A program made the translations under genes and the position numbers. DNA of 64,000 nucleotides, taken from the NCBI GenBank assembly GCA_008638375.1, contig CM018052.1, positions 1,227,001 to 1,291,000 on the forward strand. The letters run 5' to 3'. The notes below the pieces were generated by a model. The model was given only the letters and a program-made list of their open reading frames with translations, had not been told where the DNA came from and ran no database searches. Shown one piece after another: positions 34,601 through 46,222 of this stretch. This stretch comes from Nyssa sinensis (taxonomy: Eukaryota > Streptophyta > Magnoliopsida > Cornales > Nyssaceae). Within the stretch, counting starts at the first letter, position 1; each line of letters starts with the position of its first letter.

Positions 34601-36486
34601 CCAAGGTGTCACGACCTGAAACTTGCCCTATGTGGATTAGGGGCAACGACCAACACTGCCAGTCGGACAAGCCATACAAAATTAAATGAATCGCATAGAA
34701 TGATAAATCCTATAATAAATCATAAATCAGTAAATCATCTAATGTGGAAGCTACACCAAATGTAATTCATCTAATCATAACCCAACTCTAATAACCTCAA
34801 TCAAATATCTCCAAGTAGTATTTAGATCATCATGATTTACTACTCAAGTTTAACACCTCTACCTATGATACAACATGACAATTACCTATTATCTTATCAA
34901 CCTTACAGAGTAAGCATTCAATCATGACTTGGAGTTCACATCATGAATATTGTTCACATGCTCGCCACAACTCCACTAGATGCCTCATTTTGTTTCTTCT
35001 CTTATAGAGTTACCTGAAAAAAATAGATATAAATATGGAGTGAGCTAATTTAGCTCAGTAAGTAAACTCCTCACTCTATCATGGGTTAGGGTTAGTTCAA
35101 AAAAAGGATAAAGACAATAGTAAGCAAGAATAGTATCACGACAACATATGAAGAATAAAATGTCACAGTAGCCAGTCAATATAAATGAGTAAGTCTCAAA
35201 GGCATATCCCATAGTAGGACAATAAGTCAAATATAAGGAATGGCCTGAACAACATATAGCTGCCACAATAACAAAATATCAATCCGAATCCAAGGATAGG
35301 CTAGCACATCATCAGCAAATAACACATCAATGAATAAACCACGAACAAGCTTACAAGGCATATCTGAATCAGAAAAATATCATCAACATAGGCTTGCAAG
35401 CATATCAATAAGTCATGAGAGCATCACCAGAATATCAATGAATGATATAAGGTATTAACAAAATAGATGCCGGCATACATATAGGGTTCAGTATACCCTT
35501 ATAAGTGCCCATCTAGGGTCTGCTGGTCTGACAGCGCCCTTACACGCCTGGGTCCAGCCTCGCCCAAATCGCTGGATAACAATAGAGCTCTGTACATATA
35601 ACATGTCCTCTATGGACTAGGTGTTGGGCTCACTCCCAAACATCGACCCATAGGTCGTCAAGCATCTGTGAATCAAACGAACGTTGTGATAGATCACAAC
35701 TCCAAGTACTCAATAACATCATGATCATCATGTTTCCACAGGCAATGTACATATTTGTGGAAAAACATATAAGCTGGTATGGAAATGATAGTCAATCAAA
35801 TAAAGATATCAATAATCAAATCTCAACAAGTCAACAACAAGGAGAAAGTATCAAATTATAGAGATCAACATCATCAGGCACGTATAGATTACAACTGGCA
35901 GCATCAAGAAATAACTGTGGCTTGGCTAGGAGTACCACATGATAGAGTTCGAATTTACTTACTTTGAGTTCTTAACATTGCATTTCCATCCGATTATCAC
36001 AATAGCTTTTCCATAGCTCTCTTTCCATTTCTCATCATTTGAATGGTCCTATAATCATGGATTAAAAAGATATAGCTCATTTAATCAGTATTTATTTCAT
36101 CTTTATACTTCTAGTAAACTCATTAAGTCCGAAGGACGTATTTGTCATTTTTTTTGTTTATTACCGGGTCTTATTCCCTCAAAGGAACGTTACTATTCAA
36201 TCCAGAATATTGAATATGATTAATTTAGGCTTTTTCGAATCTTAATTAGCTCATTTATAACTTGCATTAAGCTTAGGGGTATTTTTGTAATTTTATATTT
36301 TTATGTGTCATATTTTTCGGTACTTCAATTGCTAAAACGGACTCCACCATTGAGTTTGGAATGCCCAAAAATATTAGGTTACACTATCTTTTTATTTTAT
36401 TTTGGCTTTAAAATTATTTTATTTAAATTAATTTAATTTATTCTTTTAAATAATATTATATATATAATCAACCACATATATAACGT

Positions 36487-36562
36487 GTGACTACGTGGCA
36501 TAGTGGTAAGGGTGGTTGTTGGTTCCCTGTACACCAGGGTTCGATTCTTCAGCGCAGCACTT
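36487..36562 (+). repeat. tRNA-like Pol III module in family D LTR
   Basis: A box GTGGCATAGTGGTAAGG and B box GGGTTCGATTCTT lie about 45 bases apart. The A box is the best in the window. Similar mid-LTR modules lie at about 44480-44560 (+), 31318-31415 (-) and 32560-32650 (-), always antisense to the LTR. Confidence 0.68.
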
Positions 36563-37390
36563 TTACGGTTCTTCTCTTCTTCTTTTTTCTTCCTTCCCTC
36601 AAGTAAAACGATGACGTGTTGGGAAAACCGTATATGGGTCAAACCGGGTTGATCAAAACCAAACCCAAACTAACCCTGACCCGGATCCGATATTGTTCAT
36701 CATCTTCCCTAGGACGATGAACAGTAACCCTAAAATCTAAAAATTTCAACTTCAATTTCATGAGTTTTTAGCTACGATTTTTCATTTTTTTTATTCCAAC
36801 GTATTTCTGGAAGCTTTAATAAACATCTTAGCATTTGTTTCATGGCTTGAAACAAGCTCAGAAGCTTGATTCACCCATTAATGGCCGACTGAATATTCGG
36901 TCCATACATCCCCATTTTTCAACCAAATTCAATAATTTTTGGTTTGTTGTAATCGTGGAACCCTAAGGATCATTATTCCATTCACAAAACTAAGATTAAA
37001 CCTAAATTGAAAAATTCTCACTTTGAACTCGCGACCTGCAACTCCAAATTTCTCACTCCACCTAAATGTTTTAGACTTAATTTTTGTGGTTTAGGTTCCC
37101 TATAGTTCCTAGTTGAACTCCATAACCATTAAAGTATATTAGATTACACTTTATTCAGACCCGCGTTTTGAGGTCCTTCAATGGCGGGTTATCAAATTTT
37201 TTTTTATAGTTTTTGGAAACCTACACGTTCAAAAATTGTTCTAATATTGTAAAACTAATTTAGAATATTAAATAAATCAAATGAATTAAGTTTTGATACT
37301 TGTTTGTGTTGATCTGTTTTTTCCTTGAATTTTTCCTCCTCTAGTTTTCTCCTTATTCCTCCTTGTTTCTCCTTCTATGCCTCAGCTTCT

Positions 37391-37421
<31 letters not shown>

Positions 37422-40256
37422 CTCTTTAACCGACCTCAGGTCAGTGGTGCATGCCACAGGCACCACTCTCACTTTCCTTACTTCCACATGTTACACCACT
37501 CACATGCATATGGCATACACACACACACACCTCACTCACTCTTGGCTGCACACACACACTCAATTGCACGCCACACCTGTCCCACTATGCACATGCATAT
37601 GAGACACTACACACTTCAGCTGCATTTACATATATATATATTCAGCACACACTCACTTGTCCACACCACATTCACCCACATGTATCTATATATATATATA
37701 TATCCTACATTTTTTATATAATAATATTATATAATATATATATATATATTTACCTAAAATAATTGTAGTGTAGGAGGGGCCCAACGATACGCTGTCATTT
37801 CGATTTTGAGCGTGCCGACACTCGGGCTTACCCGATTATGTACGTATATTTAATATGACGCATAACATCCATGTGTTTCCGTCACGCCCCAGATTTCTGC
37901 GAACCCAGGGAGCAACTGAACGAAATAAAAGAAATGAAAAGAAATGACAAATCAATAAATTTAATTGTAGTCTCCCTCATTATTCCTCAAATTTTCTCCC
38001 AAGATTAAAATTAAATAGTTGCTATTCCACTTGAACTCAAAATGATCCCCAAATGTCGCCCAAGTCCTTGTCCCAATGAATGTTCCAATTAATTTAAGTC
38101 ATATTCAAAATTGGTCCTTAAAATAGTCTTAAATCATTCCCCAAATATTTCCCTAAAATGATTCTCAAATGGCCCCAAAAGTATTCTAAGACATGGACCA
38201 TAAATGAGCCAAGAAACCCACCAAATATTGCCTAAGGAAGAAAGCCTAACACAGCCCATATTAGTGGCCCAACATGGCCCAAAAAGGTCACTAAAACAGT
38301 CCATAATGGGCGCAAAAATTGGTCAAACATGGCCCAAAATAATGTCCAAATATGGCTCAAATGGTGTCCCAAAAATGGTTGAAAAAGGTAGCCCAAAAGG
38401 TGGCGTAAAGTGGCGGGACAGCGGTGGGCAGTAGGTTGTCGTGCGACAAGGCAGCAGGCGAGCACGAGGCCGACAGGCAAACAGGGCACGACCCAAGGCG
38501 GCAAGCAGCGCGCTCGTGGCTGGGCGACTGGGCACTGCAGGGGCATGTCAAGGGCTTTTTTCTGATTTTTCACTGTTCATGGCTGCAACCTAATTTTCCA
38601 TTTCTGAATTTTTTTCCTAAGTTTTTCAAGCCCACTTTTTCCCACTTTTTAGCCCATTTCCCAAGGACATTTTCTTCCTAATTTGGACACTTTTCCCAAC
38701 CATTTAAATGGTGTTTTACATATTTATTTCTCACTTTAGTTTTCCAAAAATTTGGACATAGTTTCCTTTGTTTCTTTAAGTGTTTTCCCACACCTAATTT
38801 CCACAATATAAATGGTTATAAATTCATAAATATCCACCCTCGCTTGAGGGCCACAATCCTCATAATCCAACATACATCAATGTAGTATACATTTAAATAA
38901 AACATCATGCATTCACTAGTTCCAATACTTCCATGGAATACACCTTTAAACCATAACCATCATGCTTTCATTGGGTCACAACCCATACATTTTAAAAGAA
39001 AATTCCAAGGCCTATTGTTCATACACCTCTCAAAAGTAAATACAACAAATTGGGCTTATGCCCATACATTCCAAAAAGAAAAGAAAACATATGCCCCAAG
39101 GGCTAAATATTCAACACTATCCATTTCTTCCCACTCTTCATGACTTAAACAAGTCTCAAGTGTCCAGGACCTCATCTGAAATATAATTCCCACGAATGGG
39201 TCAGCTCAACTGCTGGTATAATATAGCACTAAGACTAGAAACAAATTCAAGGGCGTGACATGTGCAAGTGTACAGTTCAAAAGTATAATCCCATTTTCCC
39301 CCAATGCCATGCAATATCTATATGTGTGATGCACACATGTAACTCTATGCCACCCATGTCTCGTTTCATGGTTATTCCTCGTTGGCATGCAAGTACCAAT
39401 ATATGCCTCGCTTTATGGTCTGGACCCCGTAGGCATGCGAGTACCTAATGGCCAATTTTGGGTTTTTCACCACAGGATCTACACCCTCATAATGCATAGC
39501 ACCCCATGCTTAACTCACACCATGATCTCAAGGAATCACACCATGTCAAAATGCCATACTTTCATTATGCAAGTTCAATGTAGCAATGCATCAAACACAT
39601 GGTATCCCTTATCCCAAATCATATAACTCATTTCATGAAAGTTAAATTTAAACTTCAAGGCATCACCCTCACAACATGTATACATCATAATTGAATATAT
39701 CCATACATATGTAAAGCACAAGTCTCACACTTTCAACAAATTCATAAGGGGCATATAATTCTATTAAATATAAAAGCATCAAACCATTACATGGCCCAAC
39801 CAAAAGGTGTGTCAATAATTACATGGGTTGACAATCTTATGGCATAATTCTATCTATCAAATACACACCAAACAAAGCAAGAAATCACCCAAAATCAACA
39901 AGAACAAAAATACTCCTAAACTTCCAACTCTAGGCTTTTCAAAGGAGCTACTTCCTAGGTGATCTCCTAACCTTAGATATACATTTACAGCAGTTCAAAT
40001 ACATGTAAAAACACAAAGGAACTTGAATCTATTGCTAGCTTAGCACTACATCATACCTAAAATCAATTTTTCTTGAACTTCGGTGGATTTTTTTGCTGGA
40101 CTGCCAAACTGTTTGGTGAGGATATAGTATTCATGGAGATGAACAACTTCTCAGAAGGAAGTTTGGCCAAAATCCCGCTCAAAATATGTGTTTCGACAGC
40201 TTGAATTCTCGAATTTCTAGGACTTTTCTCACTCTCTCTCTATAAGAACATGAAAG

Positions 40257-40290
40257 GCTGGAGATACAGAATGATTTCTGTATCTCCAGC
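40257..40290. repeat. Perfect inverted repeat, 15-bp arms, TGAT loop
   Basis: GCTGGAGATACAGAA is followed after TGAT by its exact reverse complement. It would fold into a stable hairpin in the LTR transcript. Confidence 0.95.
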
Positions 40291-40302
40291 TCACTGAGAC
40301 TG

Positions 40303-40312
40303 CTATTTATAG
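40303..40312 (-). promoter_or_regulatory. TATA box of family E LTR
   Basis: Minus-strand CTATAAATAG in the context CACTATAAATAGCAG, close to the plant consensus. The predicted start about 30 bases downstream falls in the inverted repeat 40257-40290. The related LTR has CTATAAATA at 52449-52457 (+). Confidence 0.78.
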
Positions 40313-41015
40313 TGAGGGGTTAAAGGGGGCAAGGAAAAATGACCATTTTGCCCTTAATGAGCCTGGAAACACCGTTACTCTATAGCTCATTCCTAAACGC
40401 TTCAATTTGAGATTCCATTTTATCCAATATTCATAAATTTATTTTAAATAAAAACTCTTAGAAGAAAACATTTTCATTTGAGGTCGGTTTAGGCCCGTTC
40501 CACCTGGGCCACCCGGATGCCCTTTTTGTCCAATTTTGAAATGGTTCCCGTTTTGGCTCAATTTCGAACAGCGGTTACCTCATAATATTATAATCATATT
40601 TATCTACTATGACACACTCCAAATATGCCTCTAAACATGTCATATGGTGAAAACAATGCATGGAAATGCTTTACCGGCAAAATCGTGCATGAGATATGTC
40701 CTACTGGCAAACCGTGCAAGGAACAATGCCCTACCAGCAAAACGAAAAAATTTTCCTCATTTTTCAAATCTCTACAGTTTCAGCCTTGTTTGCTTATTTT
40801 AACATAAGTCATTTCCTCTTTTTGGGTCTCAGGATCAAGTCCCGTGGTCAACACTTTTGGCTTAATTATTTTATGGCTTCTATTTTTCTCGTGTTATTTT
40901 ATGGATTTTATTATTTTCTCGATCTAATTTTCATAACTATTTTCATTTTAGCCCTCAAAGTCTCTAACATTTAAATTAGTGCATTAATTCCCAAAAATTA
41001 GGTCGAGTTGTTATA

Positions 41016-41948
41016 TTCTCCCCTCCTTCAAAGAGTTTTGTTCTCAAAACTCGAGGGTTCACTTCCAAAAAATTTCTATTATTTTTACACACCAATTTAA
41101 TCATCATAATTTCCATTTAAATCTGTTTCTGAGTCTCATTAGTAATATTAAAATACAATAAGCAAGAAAATTTTTACACTAGTTTCACAATCCTTTCGTA
41201 CTCCTTTTTGTTTGACTAAATAGTGATTTGGAAAGTTATAGATTTCACTTCTTTTAATTTTTCGAGGCTTTATATCCCAAGTTTCCAAATTTTAATCTTA
41301 GCGTTTTAGAACTTATTTCTTTAATTTTTGAGCCTGTGATTTTGGGTCTATTATACTTTTATTACTCTTTCTCGAAGTCATCTTTTTAGTTACTTGACTA
41401 TTTCCATTTTCCTTCACAATATGACTAGTTCCACGTCTAGTCATTGTGTTAGTTTCCTTTGGCACTAAGTCATGATTACTTTATCGTTCATGTTTTTCCC
41501 AACTTCTGTTGGCATTATATGGCATGTCGTGTACCAAGTAAGAATATCTAATATCTTGACCTTTTCTTTTCTATCAATTACTTTGGTATTGATAATAAAA
41601 AGTCAACGGTGTAACTAGAATACACCACTTCTATCATTTAAAGTGTATTAGATTTTTCATTCAAGTACTTTAGTCTTTACTTAAGAATAGAGTCTTTAAT
41701 TCACCAATTCCGCCTTGAATTTTATTACATGCATTCGGCTGCGTAATTTGCATCATTACCCATTTGAGTCTCTTTTTGTCTATTAGATTTTGTTCCACTA
41801 TTACAGGCATCATATTTCCTCTTTGTATTCCTAGTGTCATATTTCTTTTTCTTTTTTTTTTTTGTGTTCATAAATACCCTTTGGGTTACATGAGGATGAT
41901 TTACTCATGTGCCTTTTGTATCACAACATTTTCTCGTGGGAGGGGTAA
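41016..41948 (-). other. Element D internal region, left part, with polypurine tract
   Basis: It begins TTCTCCCCTCCTTC (41016-41029), which on the minus strand is the polypurine tract GAAGGAGGGGAGAA before the 3' LTR, followed by the leader-like GTTTTGAGAACAAAACTC. The rest is A/T-rich with no recognisable protein; integrase would be expected here in an autonomous element and is absent. Confidence 0.75.
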
Positions 41949-44421
41949 TGTCATGACCCAAAATCCACCTTGTGCGGACCTCCTATAGCGACCGCTACCC
42001 TTCGGCCCTCGGGCCTTAGGGGAAGGCTCACATAAGCAACGGTATCGGATGGCGGTGCGGCCTGTGTTTGCAGAAGCGTGAAAAAACTTTTTTGTTTCTT
42101 CTTTTCTTTTCTCATTTTAAATCTTTCTCACAACCGCCCGGTACTACTGCTCTTCATAATGGTACACATGATTATACATTCAGAGCATAATTAAAACTTA
42201 AAGGCTTTATAATTAATAAGGCTTTATAATTAATACATGTTTAATTTCTCCATGGGCTTAATACATAACAGTTCACTACTTCCTAATACAAAAGTTACTA
42301 CTAAAAGTCCATAGCGTTCCACAAAACAAACTACTTAAACAATCCCTTCAAAAGAAAGCGGCTAGGTTCATCATCATCGTCATTAATATTAGGACTGCTG
42401 TCGATCACCTGAAAGGAGGGGCGGATAAAAATTCAGGTAAGCTAAACTAAGCTTGTGAGTAATTCCAGCATTCGACATGGGGTTTCAATTGGTAGTGGTT
42501 TAGCACATGAGAGTTTATAAAATACTCACCACCAATTGCTTATATTCTTGAACACAGAATTTATGCATTCTTTAAAACAGATAGCTTTGAAACATTTAGA
42601 GTATTCAAGCTAAACATGTACTTCTTCAAATAAAGTATATGAACTTTAAAACACGTAGATATGTATAGAAAAATGAGAGTAAAACTTGCTTTCATTTTCA
42701 CACGTATCATCTTATCACTTTCATTAGTAGAATCCGTTTCGAACTGGACTCCAGTCTTACTACAGTGGAGATATCTCATGCCTGGGGGATTAGATCCTGC
42801 TACATGGAATTTTACATGTCATAGTTGAATTTCAAAGAAACTCAACGTCGCATGTAGTGCTTATGTATGAGTTATCTTGCATTATCAATGGCAATAGGAG
42901 GTATAAAACACTTACAAATAGATGCTATTTAAAAGCATTAAAACATGGCCTCCCTGTAGCTGCATTTTAAAACATATAACATATAACTTCTTCAATAGAA
43001 CTTCAAATATTTAGAATAAGCAAATTCAGCACATTTAAAGAAATTGGCATTTTACTTAGACATGCTAAAATATTTTTAAGGAAAACTGTAGTAGAAACCA
43101 TTCACTGAGCATGTCACAATAGAGTTTATAAGAACAGAATAATTTAAAACAGGAATCATGTAATACTGAATTTGATATTCAAAGCTTCAGATATTTTGAA
43201 CTTAAAAACTTCTTCAAATCCAAGGAGTTAAATCTCCACTTCAAATGTAGGGTTACTCACCTTACACTTCCAGTTGGCTTTACTGGGGTGCCTTCCCTTT
43301 GCCTTTCCTTAACCTATCATAATTTATGAAAAATCTCATAAATCTCATATATACTAATCAACTCATGATCTTACCCATGTCTAGACTGTGCAAGATTAAA
43401 TTCTTAAAATCAGTCTAACCTATAGTTGTATTATAGTCTAGTCATTTATGTATTTAATGATAATAAATATTATCCGCGGCGCATTTTAGCTAGGGTTTCA
43501 TTATTTTCCCATTTTTCCTCTTCCTCTTTAAGTTTTTCCTCAACAAGTCTCCATTTTGCTACTTCTAGTGCAGCTCGGGTCATTGGGACTGAAGGGGTTT
43601 TGTAAATGAAGGGTCTGACCAAGACGACTTCATTTGTCTTAGCAATTCGGATATGCTTTTGGATCACTTTGAGTTGCCATAGCAACTCATCCATGAAACC
43701 TTGTTTCTTCTCATCCATTATAGTCTACTAGTATTTTAGCCTAAAACACAATTTAGCGTGTTAGGGAAATCAATTTCATTTTAAAATTATACTCTTCTGG
43801 TAGCTCCATTAACTTTAATTTAAATTTAATTACTTCACATGTTTACGTGTCAGGTTTCCTCGTATTTCATTTCGAATATATACCATACTATTTAGTTTGG
43901 TACCTCGGTAGTGTACTAATGTATAGTCATTTGATTTATGCTATTCATCAAATTTTATGTCTCTTTATTTTAAGTACCTATTTTGGTCAAATAGATTCTA
44001 TCATTAAGTCCGGCACGTCGAAGAAAGTCAATTTAGGCTTTCGCAGAACTCTGTTTGGGTTTGGTAACAGTAGGGGTATTTTGGTCATTTAGCATTTTTA
44101 CGGGTCTTTAATTTTTCGGGACTTTGTCTCATGACGTGGACCTCACCATTGGACTCAGGAGGTCCAAGATAGTAAGAATACACTAATGACTTATTAATTT
44201 TGGACAACGGGCCATTTCGTCATTATTTATTTTAATTAACTAATTTATTTCTATTTAATTTATTTAATATAATTTATGTATATTATATATTTATTTGTGG
44301 GATTAAAATCCCACAGGATTGTCTGTCTTCATGTTTATCACGTGCCATTCTTCCCTTTTGGTTCCTGGTTCAAATCCTCTCAGGTTCAGTGCACCTCTTT
44401 TTCTTTTTATTTCTTATTTCA

Positions 44422-44453
<32 letters not shown>

Positions 44454-46222
44454 TATTTTCATGCCACGTTGTATACCACAGGACACGCGTGTCCGAGTGG
44501 ATAGGGAAGGGCCTTGGGTTTGGTTGGCCTGGGTTCAAGTCGCTAGGGCTACAGCCCCCTTTATTTTTCTTGATTTCTTGAAACCAAACGGGGAACAAAG
44601 GTCTTACCCGTGGATAGACCATCTCAACCGTGCTCAAGATATTAATTGGGCTTTGTAAATGCGCAACCAAACAAGTTAGTTAGGGTTTTAAAACCCTTAA
44701 TTCAAAACAACGTCACCTCACTTATGCGATGGCCCTACTCTCGTTCTAACACGTGTCCGAGTTAACACGCTTAACTCGAATCGAGTTGGAGAGTTGACTC
44801 ATCGTCTTCTTCATCGACCTACCACTGTTGCCCTAAATCTCGAACTCCATTTCCTTCAATTTTTGTGAAGTTTGGCTCGATGGAACCCTACTGTTTTCAA
44901 TCCAAAACATCTCTAAGGTATCAAGGACTGTTTTGGCATTCGTTTGAGGAACCAAACAGGTCTCATTAGCTCGGTTAAAGGTCTGATAATCAAACCTGCA
45001 CTTCGGTCGTATATGCTCATTTTTTAGCCAAATCTTATGAGGTTTGTTCTGTTGTGCCCTATTCTTCATGAGGCTCAATTCCTTATTCTCAAAAGTGGGT
45101 TTAACAGTGAGGTGTTTCTGAGATGGTTGTAGGGTCTAGTGGGGGTCTCCTTACACCAAACATGGTTTGATTACCATCGGTTCAGACCTGCTACAAGTAA
45201 GGTCTTCCAATGGCTGCTCTTCATGGTCCGTCTATGTCAACCCCTTTTTGACTTTCTAAATTAAATTCTAATAGTTTCTAGTGTCGAAATTAACTCATAC
45301 ATGCTACAAAAATCTTAAAACAGCTTGTATATATATATATATATATATATATATGCAAAACTTCTAAAGAGAGAAAATTTTGGGTTTTGATGGTTTTACC
45401 TCAAAGGTGGTATCCTTCTCCTCCTCCTTCTGATTTTCTCCCTTCTTCTTCTCAGAAACTCCTCTCTCTCTTTCCGTGCGACTGAATGGTGGTGTGGGCA
45501 TGTGTACGCAATTATGTATATATGTGTATATAACTATACACATGATTATTACACCTCCTGGTTGCCCCAACCACTAGATCACCTATTGCTTGCTGCAACA
45601 TCTCTAATGAGTGCTTCTTCATGTTACTGTTTTGGGGCAGGCCATCATCAGCCGTGTGTGTGTGTGTGTATATATATATATATTTATATATGTAGGTGTA
45701 TATATAATAAGTATTTTGTAATTATTATTTTTTTCTTCTAGCTCATTCATTGTGCGTATATATATACATTTCATGTGTATTTTTATGACACAATTAGTTG
45801 GTAGCCCAAGTGGCTTATTTTTGGAACTTAAGTGTATTGCCTATCTTGGTCAAGGGTTCAAAACCCATTGGCCTCAATTTGGTTTTAATTTGACTTTTGC
45901 ATTATTTTTCTTAGTGTTCACTATTCATGTTTTGATTTTTTTCCATATAATAATAATATTATTATTGCTTAATTTATTTATGAAATGTTCATGCCTAAAT
46001 CTTATACTCGTATGAAGGATCGGAAATTGATGTGAAAATAATTACTACTGAACCAATAGGTTGGTGATTGCAACGAAAGTGATGTACAGTCGTCCTAGGT
46101 TTTCAAGACTTTTACTAAAAGTCCACGTGTTGGGGTTTGAAACCGACCTCGTTACCTAATGTCTCGATCACTAATTTATAATCCACGACTTAATGATCCC
46201 AAATTCAAATTAGGGTGTTACA
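41949..46222 (-). repeat. Solo LTR, family C, 4.27 kb
   Basis: It starts TGTCATGACCC and ends TTAGGGTGTTACA; flanks are GGTAA (41944-41948) and GGTTA (46223-46227), a duplication with one mismatch. It shares the family C start, body (for example TTTCAATTGGTAGTGG) and hairpin modules. It contains copy 4 of the LTR gene, AT tracts near 44425, 45330 and 45670, a donor TTTGAG|GTAAAACC near 45403, and antisense tRNA-like modules at about 44480-44560 and 45795-45880. Confidence 0.85.
43280..43718 (-). pseudogene. LTR-embedded small gene, copy 4 (family C variant, degraded splice donor)
   Basis: Exon 1 is open at 43470-43718 (82 codons) and shares with the other copies KKQGFMDELLWQ, IRIAKTNEVV, RPFIYKTP and an E/K-rich tail. 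It follows a conserved acceptor (TTGTGTTTTAG) with the ATG about 20 bases later. The donor is damaged: where copy 3 has AGAG|GTAATATC this has CGCGGATAATATT, and the frame hits TAA two codons on. A candidate exon 2 (43280-43313) after ATTATGATAG encodes LRKGKGKAPQ then TAA; the family C LTR at 25478 ends its exon 2 at the same codon, so a two-exon form may be normal in this family. Its start is shorter than in copies 1 and 2. Function unknown. Confidence 0.62.

Larger units (their letters stand above)
37880..40776 (-). repeat. Solo LTR, family E, 2.9 kb, TSD GTTTC
   Basis: It starts CGTCACGCCCC (first T changed to C) and ends AAATCTCTACA. A perfect 5-bp duplication GTTTC is at 37875-37879 and 40777-40781. 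It is related in inverted orientation to 52020-54986. In element orientation there is a strong TATA box (40303-40312), a 15-bp-arm hairpin at the predicted transcription start, a donor TTTTAG|GTATGATG near 40056, and a GC-rich block (38400-38550) beside repeated TGGCCCAAAA-type sequence. No protein domain is seen. Confidence 0.92.
34607..41015 (-). repeat. 3' LTR of element D (family D), interrupted by a solo LTR
   Basis: It starts TGTCACGACCTG and ends GGTCGAGTTGTTATA (terminal CA changed to TA). Its own sequence is 34607-37879 plus 40777-41015, about 3.5 kb. Homology to 48077-48326 is clear over the first 270 bases, with many differences, so the insertion is old. It contains a tRNA-like module (36487-36562), a hairpin module near 36342, a splice-like exon near 35956-36053, a CT-rich tract near 37390 and AT tracts near 37690-37750. 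No intact gene. Confidence 0.85.
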
